Shown one piece after another: positions 7,481-14,716 of a DNA stretch of 14,776 nt. The notes beneath the pieces were generated by a model. It saw nothing but the letters and a program-made list of their open reading frames with translations, searched no databases and had not been told where the DNA came from. How positions within the stretch are numbered: the first letter of the stretch is position 1; every line of letters starts with the position of its first letter. A program made the translations under genes and the position numbers. The DNA comes from Baffinella frigidus. Taxonomy: Eukaryota > Cryptophyceae > Cryptomonadales > Baffinellaceae. The stretch covers positions 639,841 to 654,616 of the forward strand of contig MU646325.1 of NCBI GenBank assembly GCA_026770585.1, in the 5' to 3' direction.

Positions 7481-7831
7481 GATTTTCGGTGACCACTTTG
7501 GCAAGCAGTCCACTTTTGGGACGCTGGTCCGATAGGTTCCTGTAGACGAGCTCGTACGATAAATCGTAGTGCTGGTCTTGCTAGATGAGAGGGTAACGTG
7601 GAGGTGTCCACTTAAATTTGGGAGCCTTCCGACTGGCTTATCTCCCCATCAAGCCATCAACTGGCAGTTCCCTCTGGGCGGCGGCCGGTGCCTCCCCACG
7701 GAACCTGAGAAGAGGTGGGAACATCTGCACTCATGACGATAGAAGGAAGGCCTCCCTTGTGAAAGAGAGACCTGTCCTTTAGGTCCTTTAGGTTTTAATT
7801 TCTCCCCAACACGGCCCAACGACGCGATCCG
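7481..7831. repeat. Tandem duplicated unit, copy 1
   Basis: Closely similar along most of its length to 8283-8710, for example GTGACCACTTTGGCAAGCAG, GTAGACGAGCTCGTACGATA, CATCTGCACTCATGACGATA and the closing CCTTTAGGTCCTTTAGGTTT. Together with the telomere-like block before it, the unit repeats at ~800 bp. No frame is conserved between copies. Confidence 0.8.
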
Positions 7832-7925
7832 AAAGCAAAAATGCTTTATATGCAGATCCTTTCTACGCGTTTAGCTCTTCAGTGCAGAGGCTCGTTTGAT
7901 GTCAAATAGGTCAAAAGTTTTTTTA

Positions 7926-8172
7926 GACCCTACACCCTACACCCTGTACCCTGCACCCTAAACCCCACACCTAGACCCTAATCGCCCAACCCTAGATCCT
8001 AGCCCCTGAACCCTGAACCCTAAATCCTAAATCCTAAACCCCAGACCCTGAACCCTAAACCCTAAACCCTAAACCCTAAACCCTGAATCCTCACCCCTTA
8101 CCCCTTACCCCTAACCCCTGACTCCTGAACTCTAAAACCTACACCCTGCACCCTACGCCCTACACCCTACAC
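7926..8172. repeat. Degenerate CCCTAAA/CCCTACA array, fourth block
   Basis: CCCTACA units, then CCCTAAA, then CCCTTAC-type units. It precedes the second copy of the duplicated unit, as the 7143-7460 block precedes the first. Confidence 0.85.
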
Positions 8173-8282
8173 CGAAAGTTACTACACAGCGGTCCACTTG
8201 TAAAGGACTTGTAAAGTTAAACTTTTAAAACAGTCACATTTCTAGCCTCGAGTGGACGTCTCGCACGACGGTGATAGTACAG

Positions 8283-8710
8283 AGGATTTTTGGTGACCAC
8301 TTTGGCAAGCAGTTCACTTTTGGGACGCTGGTTCGTGAATGTTGACTTATCCAATTTTGGACATGTTTGCTGTTCCGACCACGGACGAGTGAAAAAAGGT
8401 GAAGAGAGGATCCGTACGATACAAGGTTTTGGGACGCTAGGATCCTGTAGACGAGCTCGTACGATAAGTGCTGGCTTTCTACGAGAGGGCAAAGTGGAGG
8501 TGTCCACTTAGGAGCCTTCCGACTGGCTTATCTCCCTATCAAGCCATCAACTGGCAGTTCCCTCTTGGTGGCGGCCGGTGCCTAGGATCCTACCCACGGA
8601 ACCTGAGATGAGGTGAGAACATCTGCACTCATGACGATAGAAGGAAGGTCTCCCTTTAGGTCCTTTAGGTTTTAATTTCTCCCAACATATGCCAACGACA
8701 CGCCGTTCCG
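8283..8710. repeat. Tandem duplicated unit, copy 2, with ~97 bp extra
   Basis: The same unit as 7481-7831 plus an extra segment after GGGACGCT. TTTTGGGACGCT occurs on both sides of the extra piece (8318-8329, 8427-8438), as expected of an insertion with a 12-bp duplication, or of a deletion between direct repeats in copy 1. Confidence 0.8.
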
Positions 8711-8806
8711 TAGGGTATTTTTGGACGTCCCAAAAGTCAACTCCCCTTGAAAAGGGCTCAGCCCTTTTCAAGGGGAGTTGACTTTTGGGACGTCCAAAAT
8801 ACCCTA
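8711..8806. repeat. Near-perfect 96-bp palindrome
   Basis: The arms of ~47 bp start TAGGGTATTTTTGGACGTCC, run through AAAAGTCAACTCCCC, and meet at GGGCTCAGCCC with almost no loop. The only differences are a single-base length change in the T run and the centre. It sits immediately after the shared 8283-8710 duplicated unit. Confidence 0.8.
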
Positions 8807-9181
8807 AGGTGGCCTCCAGGGTGGGATAGGGTTGTGTTATCGGTTCTATCGCTATCGGTTCTATCAGTTGGGGTCCGATAACTTTTGTTATCAGATTTAT
8901 CAGTTTCGTGCCGATAACATATCGGCTGGGAGCTGTGGGGAAGCCTGTAAAGACCTCTAAGGCCCAAAGGGAGCCTTTTCTGACCAAAAAAGGGTCTTAG
9001 GGTGTTAAAAAAAAGATCTTAAGGTGTCGTGAGGCGGGCCCGCCAGAAACAAATAGGTACAGTAAGCACTAGGACCCCACAGTAGGACCCCAGGGAGGTA
9101 CAGTAAATGTAGGACCCTAGGGAGGGTTCCTTGATAAAAACATTACATTACCCTAAGATGTGGTTCCCACCCGGTCAGCTC
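8807..9181. other. Stretch without a supported gene; short TATCGG repeats
   Basis: TATCGGTTCTATC is repeated within 8836-8867, and inverted CCGATAAC copies follow at 8875-8910. Short GGTACAGTAA..TAGGACCC direct repeats occur at 9055-9120 and resemble the centre of the CAGGGGTACC elements. No gene is visible. Confidence 0.5.
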
Positions 9182-9183
9182 CG

Positions 9184-9310
9184 GTCCTTTAGGTCCTTTA
9201 GGTTTTAATTTCTCCCAACATAGCCCAACGACACGCCGTTCCGTAGAAGGGATCTGCAGAGAAAGCATTTTTGCTTGCGAAAGAGAAACAGGTCAAAGTT
9301 TTTTTTAGGG
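9184..9310. repeat. Third, partial copy of the end of the duplicated unit, upstream of the lumen-protein gene
   Basis: It matches 7774-7831 and 8655-8710 (CCTTTAGGTCCTTTAGGTTT, TAATTTCTCCCAACA, CAACGACACGCCGTTCCG). Further on it matches copy 1 again at AGGTCAAAGTTTTTTTTAG (compare 7907-7927). A ~38-bp piece between these matches is inverted relative to copy 1. Confidence 0.7.
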
Positions 9311-9381
9311 CAAAACCTAAAGCAAAAAAATTCCAAGTGTGGCATCCAAGGCGACGGGGGAATTCATTCGTGGCGTGAGAC

Positions 9382-10385
9382 ATGATGCGGGTGGTTCTCG
9401 CTTTCGCCCTCGCGGCCTGCATCGCACCATCAGTCGACGGTTTCGTTGGCACGACTCCCGCCCTCCGGAACACCGGCCGCTCTCTGGCTGGGAACCTGTG
9501 CATGACTGCGGATGACCAGCAACTCTCCCGCCGTAACATCCTCTCGTCCGCTGTCGCCGCTGCCGTGTGAGTCCTCGCTCTCCCTCTGTCCAGCTAACTG
9601 TTTAACATGACTGCAAACTAAATCACTAAAGCAACGCCGCACTCGCGTGCAGGTCGCTGACGGCTGCTTCACCAGCGTGGGCCCAACCGGTTGCTGGGAG
9701 GCCCAAGTATACCAAGGCACAGGACAAGGGGAAAGCAGCGAAAGCTGCTCAACTCGCAGGCGTGCCTTCCTCGGAGCTCTCACTCCAGCAACAAGCCTGC
9801 GAGAAGTTCCCAGTCAGCCTCTCCCCGACATGCCAAGCCCTCGAGGCAGAGGCGAAGGAGGCCAAGAACCCGGCCCCCGCCACCCCCGTTTCCTACGCCG
9901 CCCCGACAGCCACCCCGACTTCCGTCGCCCCCCCGACTTCTGCGCCGAAGGAGGACGGCGGGATCTTCGGGTTCAAGATGCCGGAACTGAAGCTCCCCGA
10001 GGTGCAGCTCCCGCAGCTCAGAGAGATTGAGAATTTATTGCCAAACAGTCAGCGTCAGTATCGCACATGCTACGCATTGTGCCATTACTGTACCCCGTGT
10101 CGGCCGCTCATTCGAGCATTTTCCGGATAGATTCCAACTCCACCTCCTACCGCAGCTGAAGCCCCGGGGTGGTTGAGGGCAGCTTGAGCCCCTGGTCTCG
10201 TCGAATCCCTCCCCCTCGCGTGCGCCGTCGGTTCATCAACTTATTAAATCTCGCTTTCCCCCCTACCGCAGATCAAGCTCCCGAGCGTCGACGATCTCAC
10301 GAGCAAGATCACCGGTGAGAAGCCTGCTGCCCCCGCTGCGCCGAAGCCCGCTGCCGGAATCGGCGGAGCGGATGACGACGAGTGA
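9382..10385 (+). CDS. Putative thylakoid-lumen precursor protein, three exons, ~215 aa, family not recognised
   Basis: Proposed exons are 9382-9566, 9653-10001 and 10272-10385. Intron 1 is clear (GT|GTGAGT..gtgcag|GTCG). Intron 2 is less certain, with donor GAG|GTGCAG and acceptor ctaccgcag|ATCAAG, both phase 0. The N-terminus MMRVVLAFALAACIAPSVDG is a signal peptide, followed by a Phe (FVGTTPALRN) at the presumed cleavage site, as in plastid leaders of red-derived complex algae. Next comes a twin-arginine segment, LSRRNILSSAVAAAV then SLTAASPAWA, with an AxA cleavage site, typical of Tat transport into the lumen. The mature part has two Cys 12 residues apart (ACEKFPVSLSPTC), a Pro/Ala/Thr-rich linker, an MPELKLPE stretch that joins to IKLPSVDDL, and an acidic end (GGADDDE). 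I do not recognise the family. Location follows from the leader; function is unknown. Confidence 0.75.
10019..10149 (-). mobile_element. Small TIR-less element, copy 2 (inside intron 2 of the lumen-protein gene, antisense)
   Basis: The reverse complement matches copies 1 and 3, sharing the GCGGCCGACACGGGGT core. It is flanked by CCGCAGCT at 10011-10018 and 10150-10157, an 8-bp target duplication. Reading exon 2 through it meets a stop at 10128-10130, so it must be spliced out. Its end plus the duplicated target (CCACCTCCTACCGCAG) looks like a polypyrimidine tract with a 3' splice site. Confidence 0.75.
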
Positions 10386-10413
10386 GAAACGTTTTAGCGT
10401 CTCAAACCCGTTG

Positions 10414-10536
10414 GACGATCTCAAGAGCAAGATGACCGGCGAGAAGCCTGCTGCCCCCGCTGCGCCGACGCCCGCTGCCGGAAACGGAGGAGCGGATAAT
10501 GAGTGAGAAACGTTTTAGCGTCTAAACCTCGATAGA
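10414..10536 (+). pseudogene. Tandem duplicate of the last exon and 3' flank of the lumen-protein gene
   Basis: This repeats 10290-10413 at a period of about 124 bp. It encodes DDLKSKMTGEKPAAPAAP then TPAAGNGGADNE and a stop, against DDLTSKITGEKPAAPAAP in the real exon. Both copies are followed by GTGAGAAACGTTTTAGCGTC. The period is not a multiple of three and no acceptor is visible directly before it, so it probably lies in the 3' UTR. A further copy of the GAAACGTTTTAGC 3' flank starts near 10580. Confidence 0.6.
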
Positions 10537-10678
10537 CCGGTCTGGGCTAGGGCGTTTCACGGAGGAGTGGACGCCGCCTGAAACGTTTTAGCTTCTGAAC
10601 CTCGTTAGACTGGAGTGGGCGATGGCGTTTCATCTCCCCTCTCGAGCCGCTCCGGGTGCGGAGGAGTGAGCGCTTCGT

Positions 10679-10810
10679 TGTAGGAGGTGGAGTTAGAATC
10701 CATCCGGAAAATACTCGTATGAGCGGCCGACACGGGGTACAGTAAGTGGCACAATGCGTAGCATGTGCGGCACTGACGCTGATTGTTTGGCAATAAATTA
10801 ATAATCTCTC
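10679..10810 (+). mobile_element. Small TIR-less element, copy 3
   Basis: It is flanked by a perfect 12-bp duplication, TGAGCGCTTCGT, at 10667-10678 and 10811-10822. It is nearly identical to copy 2 (including GTACAGTAA, then GGCACAATGCGTAGCATGTG) but in the opposite orientation. It lies just downstream of the lumen-protein gene's duplicated 3' end. Confidence 0.8.
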
Positions 10811-10904
10811 TGAGCGCTTCGTCAGGAATCGTGGGTCCCGCAGGAACAGGGCTGTCCTTTCCCCCCAGACGGGGGTGCTTGCGTCTTCGTCTCCGTTCTA
10901 CAAC

Positions 10905-10984
10905 AACGTGTAGTGTGTGAGAGAACTCCAGATCCTTGTAGTACCAAAAAACCCGCAGGGTTCTTAGAATGTGGTCGTGCTGGT
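10905..10984. repeat. Second copy of an RCC1-intron segment
   Basis: It resembles 598-718 (ACGTGTAGT..GTGAGAGAAC, CCAGATCCTTGTAG, TTCTTAGAATGTGGTC, TGCTGGTC) but lacks the CCTATGGTGGGAGTTAAAAG insert present there. Confidence 0.6.
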
Positions 10985-11025
10985 CTTCGATGAATTTTAT
11001 CTGCCCTCAAGTGCGCGTCTCATCC

Positions 11026-11146
11026 TACAGGGGTACCTCGCTCATAAGAAACCGCCCCCCCCCTAGGACCACCATAGGACCCTAGGCACAGCCCTACTGT
11101 AGGGTCCTAGGGGGGGTCGGTTTCTTATGAGCGAGGTACCCTTGTA
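11026..11146. mobile_element. CAGGGGTACC inverted-repeat element, copy A
   Basis: TA is followed by CAGGGGTACCTCGCTCATAAG and AAACCG; the mirrored CGGTTTCTTATGAGCGAG, then GTACCCTTG and TA, close the element. The centre is built of CTAGGACC/GGTCCTAG blocks. It is ~120 bp with ~27-bp near-perfect termini and no coding capacity. Confidence 0.8.
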
Positions 11147-11446
11147 CCTATCCACTTCGCGTCAGGCGGTCGTGTTTGTCACTTTGATAAACCTCGCCTC
11201 CCCCCCCTGCCCAGCATACATCACGGAATCCGACCAAGGGTAGTGTGAGATCGTGAGGTCACGGGAGCGAGGTTGAAGAAAGTGTTGTTGAAAAATCTAG
11301 AAAGTGTTGTTGAAAAATCGACGAAGGCTGTTCCCCATCGTTGTGCCAATGCACAGTTTTGTACTGTTTTGTGAACCAAGTCTTCTCACTGCCACCTCAT
11401 CGCCCCGCACTACAACTCGCGCTGGTTCGCAACCCCTGTACACGGT

Positions 11447-11566
11447 TACAGGTTTACCTCGCTCACAAGAAACCAACCACCCCTAGGACCCTACAGTAGG
11501 ATCATGCCTAGGCCTTATGGTGGTCTTAGGGGGGACTCGGTTTCGGATGAGCTAGGTACCCCTGTA
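11447..11566. mobile_element. CAGGGGTACC inverted-repeat element, copy B
   Basis: A diverged full-length copy: CAGGTTTACCTCGCTCACAAG at the left and GATGAGCTAGGTACCCCTG followed by TA at the right. The next, partial copy starts within its right terminus. Confidence 0.7.
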
Positions 11567-11657
11567 CCTCACTCACAAGGAGGCGTCCCCCCCAGGACCC
11601 CCCAGGACCCCACAACAGGCCTATCTAGCCCTACGGTGGTCCTCGGGGGGGGGGTAA
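11563..11657. mobile_element. CAGGGGTACC element, copy C, right end lost
   Basis: The left arm GTACCTCACTCACAAGGAGG and the inner CTACGGTGGTCCTCGGGGGG remain, but the right terminal repeat is replaced by TAAAGGACCTAAAGGACC. Confidence 0.5.
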
Positions 11658-11938
11658 AGGACCTAAAGGACCTCAAGGGGTGATCGCCCAGCATGTGGCG
11701 TGTTCGCCCTGCTCTCATACTGGCACTGCCCTCAGTTAGGTTCTTTAGGTGCTCCGAGCTTCCAACATAGGCGGACACAGGAACTTCCTTTTGGATCACA
11801 TCAGGCTGCGTGTGAGGATTCCAGGCCGCATGCCTGGAGCATGTGTGCATCATGATTCTGTCCTGATATATGCTTCCTTTGAGATCACATCAGGCTCAGC
11901 AGCGCTCGCTGATGCACTCTTGGTGTGACAGCCCGTCC

Positions 11939-12056
11939 TACAGGGGTACCTCGCCCAAAGGAAAACTCCCCACTCCTAGGGCCACCATAGGGCCCTGGCA
12001 CAGGGCTACTGTAGGGTCCTAGGGGTGGGCGTTTTCTTATGAGCGAGGTACCCCTT
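11939..12056. mobile_element. CAGGGGTACC element, copy D
   Basis: The left end CAGGGGTACCTCGCCCAAAG is diverged; the right end TTTTCTTATGAGCGAGGTAC and CCCT is intact. TGTGACAGCCCGTCC occurs on both sides of the copy, a 15-bp flanking duplication larger than the TA seen elsewhere in the family. Confidence 0.7.
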
Positions 12057-12101
12057 TGTGACAGCCCGTCCCAGCAGGCATGTCCTTGCTGGGGCTCGTC
12101 C

Positions 12102-12182
12102 TACAGGGGTACCTCGCTCATAAGAAACTGCACCCCCCTAGGACCCTACAATGTACAGTAGGCCCATGCCTAGGGCCCTCTG
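12102..12182. mobile_element. CAGGGGTACC element, copy E, truncated
   Basis: TACAGGGGTACCTCGCTCAT with AAGAAACTG and the central CTAGGACC..CTAGGGCC are present, then homology stops. The right arm is missing. Confidence 0.6.
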
Positions 12183-12246
12183 GATCCCGTGTAGGATGAC
12201 CGGAGTGACTTTACAAACTGGGTGCCCCTGGCTGGAGGTGAAGGTA

Positions 12247-12352
12247 CCACCAACCCTCACAGGAGGACCAAATCGTCGATTTTAATATCTCGGTTTTGCC
12301 TGGGCAGACCAGACCCCCTTTTTTCTTTGGTCCTCCCGTGAGGATGCCCCCA
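12247..12352. mobile_element. Shorter, diverged relative of the 2891-3051 MITE
   Basis: The left end CCACCAACCCTCACAGGAGG with ACCAAATCGTCGATTTT matches the 2891 element. The right end (TTTGGTCCTCCCGTGAGGAT) is its imperfect inverse. The interior differs and the right terminus is eroded. Confidence 0.6.
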
Positions 12353-12399
12353 ACAGATCCACTTTTTTCCTGAAGGGATATATTTCGGGCTTTGTCTTC

Positions 12400-12520
12400 T
12401 ACAAGGGTACCTCGCTCATAAGAAAACGCACCCTCCCTAGGACCACCATAGGGCCCTCGGCATAGGCCTACTGTAGGGTCCTAGGGGGGCGCGGTTTCTT
12501 ATCAGCGTGGTACCCCTGTA
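12400..12520. mobile_element. CAGGGGTACC element, copy F
   Basis: A full-length copy flanked by TA. The left flank GGGATATATTTCGGGCTTTG with TCTTC recurs without the element at 12565-12590 (GGGATACACTTCGGGCTATG with TCTTC), giving a paralogous empty site. Confidence 0.75.
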
Positions 12521-12616
12521 GCCTCGCCTCGTCGAGTGGCACGCTCGACCCCCGTGCCACTTGAGGGATACACTTCGGGCTATGTCTTCTGCCGGTGGCG
12601 TCCTCTACTGGCGCTT

Positions 12617-12710
12617 CTACTGGTACTCCCGGCCACCTTCGTAGGGCTTGCCCGTGGTGGTGCGCACGGGGGGTGGTGTCGAGCGCCGCGGCCCGTACTT
12701 CAGCTCATAC
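12617..12710 (-). CDS. Possible minus-strand terminal exon, copy 1
   Basis: After an acceptor-like gacatcgcag at 12711-12720, 30 codons run to a stop: YELKYGPRRSTPPPVRTTTG, then KPYEGGREYQ. Support comes from the second copy (12784-12877), which has the same start at the same place after an AG. No upstream exon was found, the sequence before it is telomere-like, and I do not recognise the protein. It may be a relic. Confidence 0.3.
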
Positions 12711-12783
12711 CTGCGATGTCAGGGTTCACGGTTCAGGGTCCGGGGGCGTAGAGGTGAAAGGTGCAGGGTTCTGGTGGTCGGGT

Positions 12784-12877
12784 TCATGGAGGCTGCACGT
12801 CACTGGGGCTCCAGGACAGACGTGTCCAGGAGCACGGGGGGGGTGTAGAGCGCCTCGGGCCGTACTTGAGCACATAC
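12784..12877 (-). pseudogene. Possible minus-strand terminal exon, copy 2
   Basis: This parallels 12617-12710: the reading is YVLKYGPRRSTPPP, then diverges (CSWTRLSWSPSDVQPP, stop). It directly abuts the TTTAGGG array, whose last unit supplies the AG. Only the first ~50 bp are clearly homologous to copy 1. Confidence 0.3.
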
Positions 12878-13122
12878 CTAGGGGTTTAGGGTTCAGGGTT
12901 TAGGGTTTAGGGTTTAGGGTTTGGGATTTGGGGTTTAGGGTTTGGGGTTTGGGGTGTAGGGTTTAGTTTCTAGGGTTTAGGGTTTAGGGTTTAGGATTTA
13001 GGGTTTTGTGTCTAGGGTTTAGGGTTTAAGGTTTAGGGTTTAGGGTTTAGGGTTTAGGGTTTAGGGTTCAAGGTTTCGGGTGCAGAGTTGATGGTTTAGG
13101 GTTCAGGTCTCAGGTTTTAGGG
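12876..13122. repeat. TTTAGGG array, opposite orientation to the other four
   Basis: Runs of TTTAGGG with TTTGGGG and TTCAGGG variants on the plus strand. All arrays to the left read CCCTAAA on the plus strand. Confidence 0.9.
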
Positions 13123-13811
13123 CGGCGTTTGTCAATAAAGAGTTTTGTATGTGGTGTGCGGAGCGGAGCACACCTACAAAACGTGACAGTACATAGGAGA
13201 AGTATGTGTACACCCACGTATCCATTAAGAGTATCGTATTAGGCCAACACGTAACCGTGGTGTGATAGCGAGGGGAAAAATCGTTCTTTTGGGAATTATT
13301 TTCACGATTTATGAAATGCAAAACTGACGGGCGCACGTCCACGAAGCGGTGCATATTTGAGGGCCATCAAAACAAAAGATCCGCTCCCGTCTGAAACAAA
13401 ATCACATTCAAGAGAGTCGTTGGTGAAATGGAAGCCTTTGAGGGGCGCGCCCCAAAGATCGTTTTTTCTATTTCACCCACTTGACCAGAAGCGTGACCTA
13501 CCACGTCCCTTTACTATTGGTCGTGACTCATTTTGTTTATAAAAATGCGTGACGTTTACATGCCAACGTCCAAATTGGAGTCAGATGCATTTTGTACCAG
13601 GAACTTGTACTGGCACGTTCTTTTACTACAACATGTAAAAATGAATTTGAATTGTTCACTTGTTGACTCCTTCGCTATCCGACCAAGGCATGGGATGGGG
13701 GGAGCGCTTACCCGAAATGCGCGACAGCACTGATGATGACAAACGAAGCCACCTGAAGGGAGAGAAACGTTAAATGTAGAGCGCAAAAAGGTTGCTGTTA
13801 AGCGTTTACTA
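13123..13811. other. Lower-GC stretch without a supported gene
   Basis: It lies between the TTTAGGG array and the right-end repeats. Frames of 60-83 codons on both strands show no motifs, leaders or splice partners. It appears single-copy within the window. Confidence 0.5.
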
Positions 13812-14716
13812 GCTCTGCCTCACTCGGGTGGACAGACTATTCCCAAGTTGACATGCTGGGTGTGCGGTACACATCCGTCAACTTTGGCGCGAAAACGAGC
13901 CGGGCTTATCAAATCGGCGAGCCCAAATTCATAGGCTAACGGACTAAAAATGGGGTAGTTAGGCCTACGGTATTGACTACGGTAGGCCATACGGGCCTAG
14001 GGGGGGCTCCTACGAAAACCCCTGCGGCCCTACCGTAGGTAATACCGTAGGCCTAACTACCCCATTTTGAGTCCGGTGCCCTATTAAAATAGACTGAAAC
14101 TGAGCTAGACGATCTGACACTATCGAGGCGGGGCTCCTCCGGGGTTAGGGTAAGGGACCGTTTGGGGGTTGAGGCGTTGGGGGGTTGAGGCACGGGTTTA
14201 GGGAGCTAGGCACCCCCCTGCCAATGACTATCGACGGTTTCCACCAACTCCTTCCCCGGGCACGTGTAGTGGCAACCAAAATAACTACACAGTCGGATGA
14301 TACTAGTAATAATAGAGCGGTTGTGTAGCAATTTTCATTAGCGTAGACTAGCTTTTTTTTATGCGTAATGATTTACGCGTATTCATTTATTGACGCGTGT
14401 ATGCGTTTCCGGAGATTATGCGTGTATGCGTTTCCGGAGATGGGATCACGCACCCCCTTGACCATGACGAAGACATTTTGCACCAACTCCTTTCCGGGGC
14501 AAGTCCGCAACCTCAGTTGGGTTGACCGACTATTCTCAAGTTGCCGTGCTAGGTGGCCGGTACAAACCCCTCAACTTTGGAGCGAAAACGAGCCCGGGCC
14601 CACCAAATCGGTGAGCAAAGAGAGACTGGAACAATGCTAGGGTGGGGGGTTAGGGATCGCACCCCCTTGACCATGACGAAGACGTTTTGCACCAACTCCT
14701 TTCCGGGGTACGTGCG
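13812..14716. repeat. Interleaved direct repeats at the right end
   Basis: Unit X (CACCCCCTTGACCATGACGA, TTTTGCACCAACTCCTTTCC) occurs at ~14209-14270, 14449-14510 and 14659-14715. Unit Y (GACTATTC.CAAGTTG, CTCAACTTTGGAGCGAAAAC, CAAATCGGTGAGC) occurs at ~13812-13922 and 14515-14615. In addition, GTGTATGCGTTTCCGGAGAT is tandemly doubled at ~14397-14441. No coding frame follows the repeats. Confidence 0.7.
13941..14074. repeat. 134-bp inverted repeat near the right end
   Basis: Arms of ~50 bp: AAAATGGGGTAGTTAGGCCT with ACGGTATT, mirrored as AATACCGT and AGGCCTAACTACCCCATTTT, with GGACT/AGTCC outside. The loop is GC-rich. No frame crosses it. Confidence 0.75.

Noticed and set aside
8547-8987. 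146-codon minus-strand frame
   Set aside because: It runs through the 96-bp palindrome and the duplicated unit, and the paralogous unit does not keep the frame.
12536-12751. 71-codon plus-strand frame with a hydrophobic stretch
   Set aside because: The hydrophobic run comes from GC-rich sequence, and the neighbouring duplicated copy does not preserve it.
13812-14716. Possible CRISPR-like array
   Set aside because: The repeats are 60-110 bp, imperfect and irregularly spaced in eukaryotic DNA; they are ordinary dispersed or tandem repeats.
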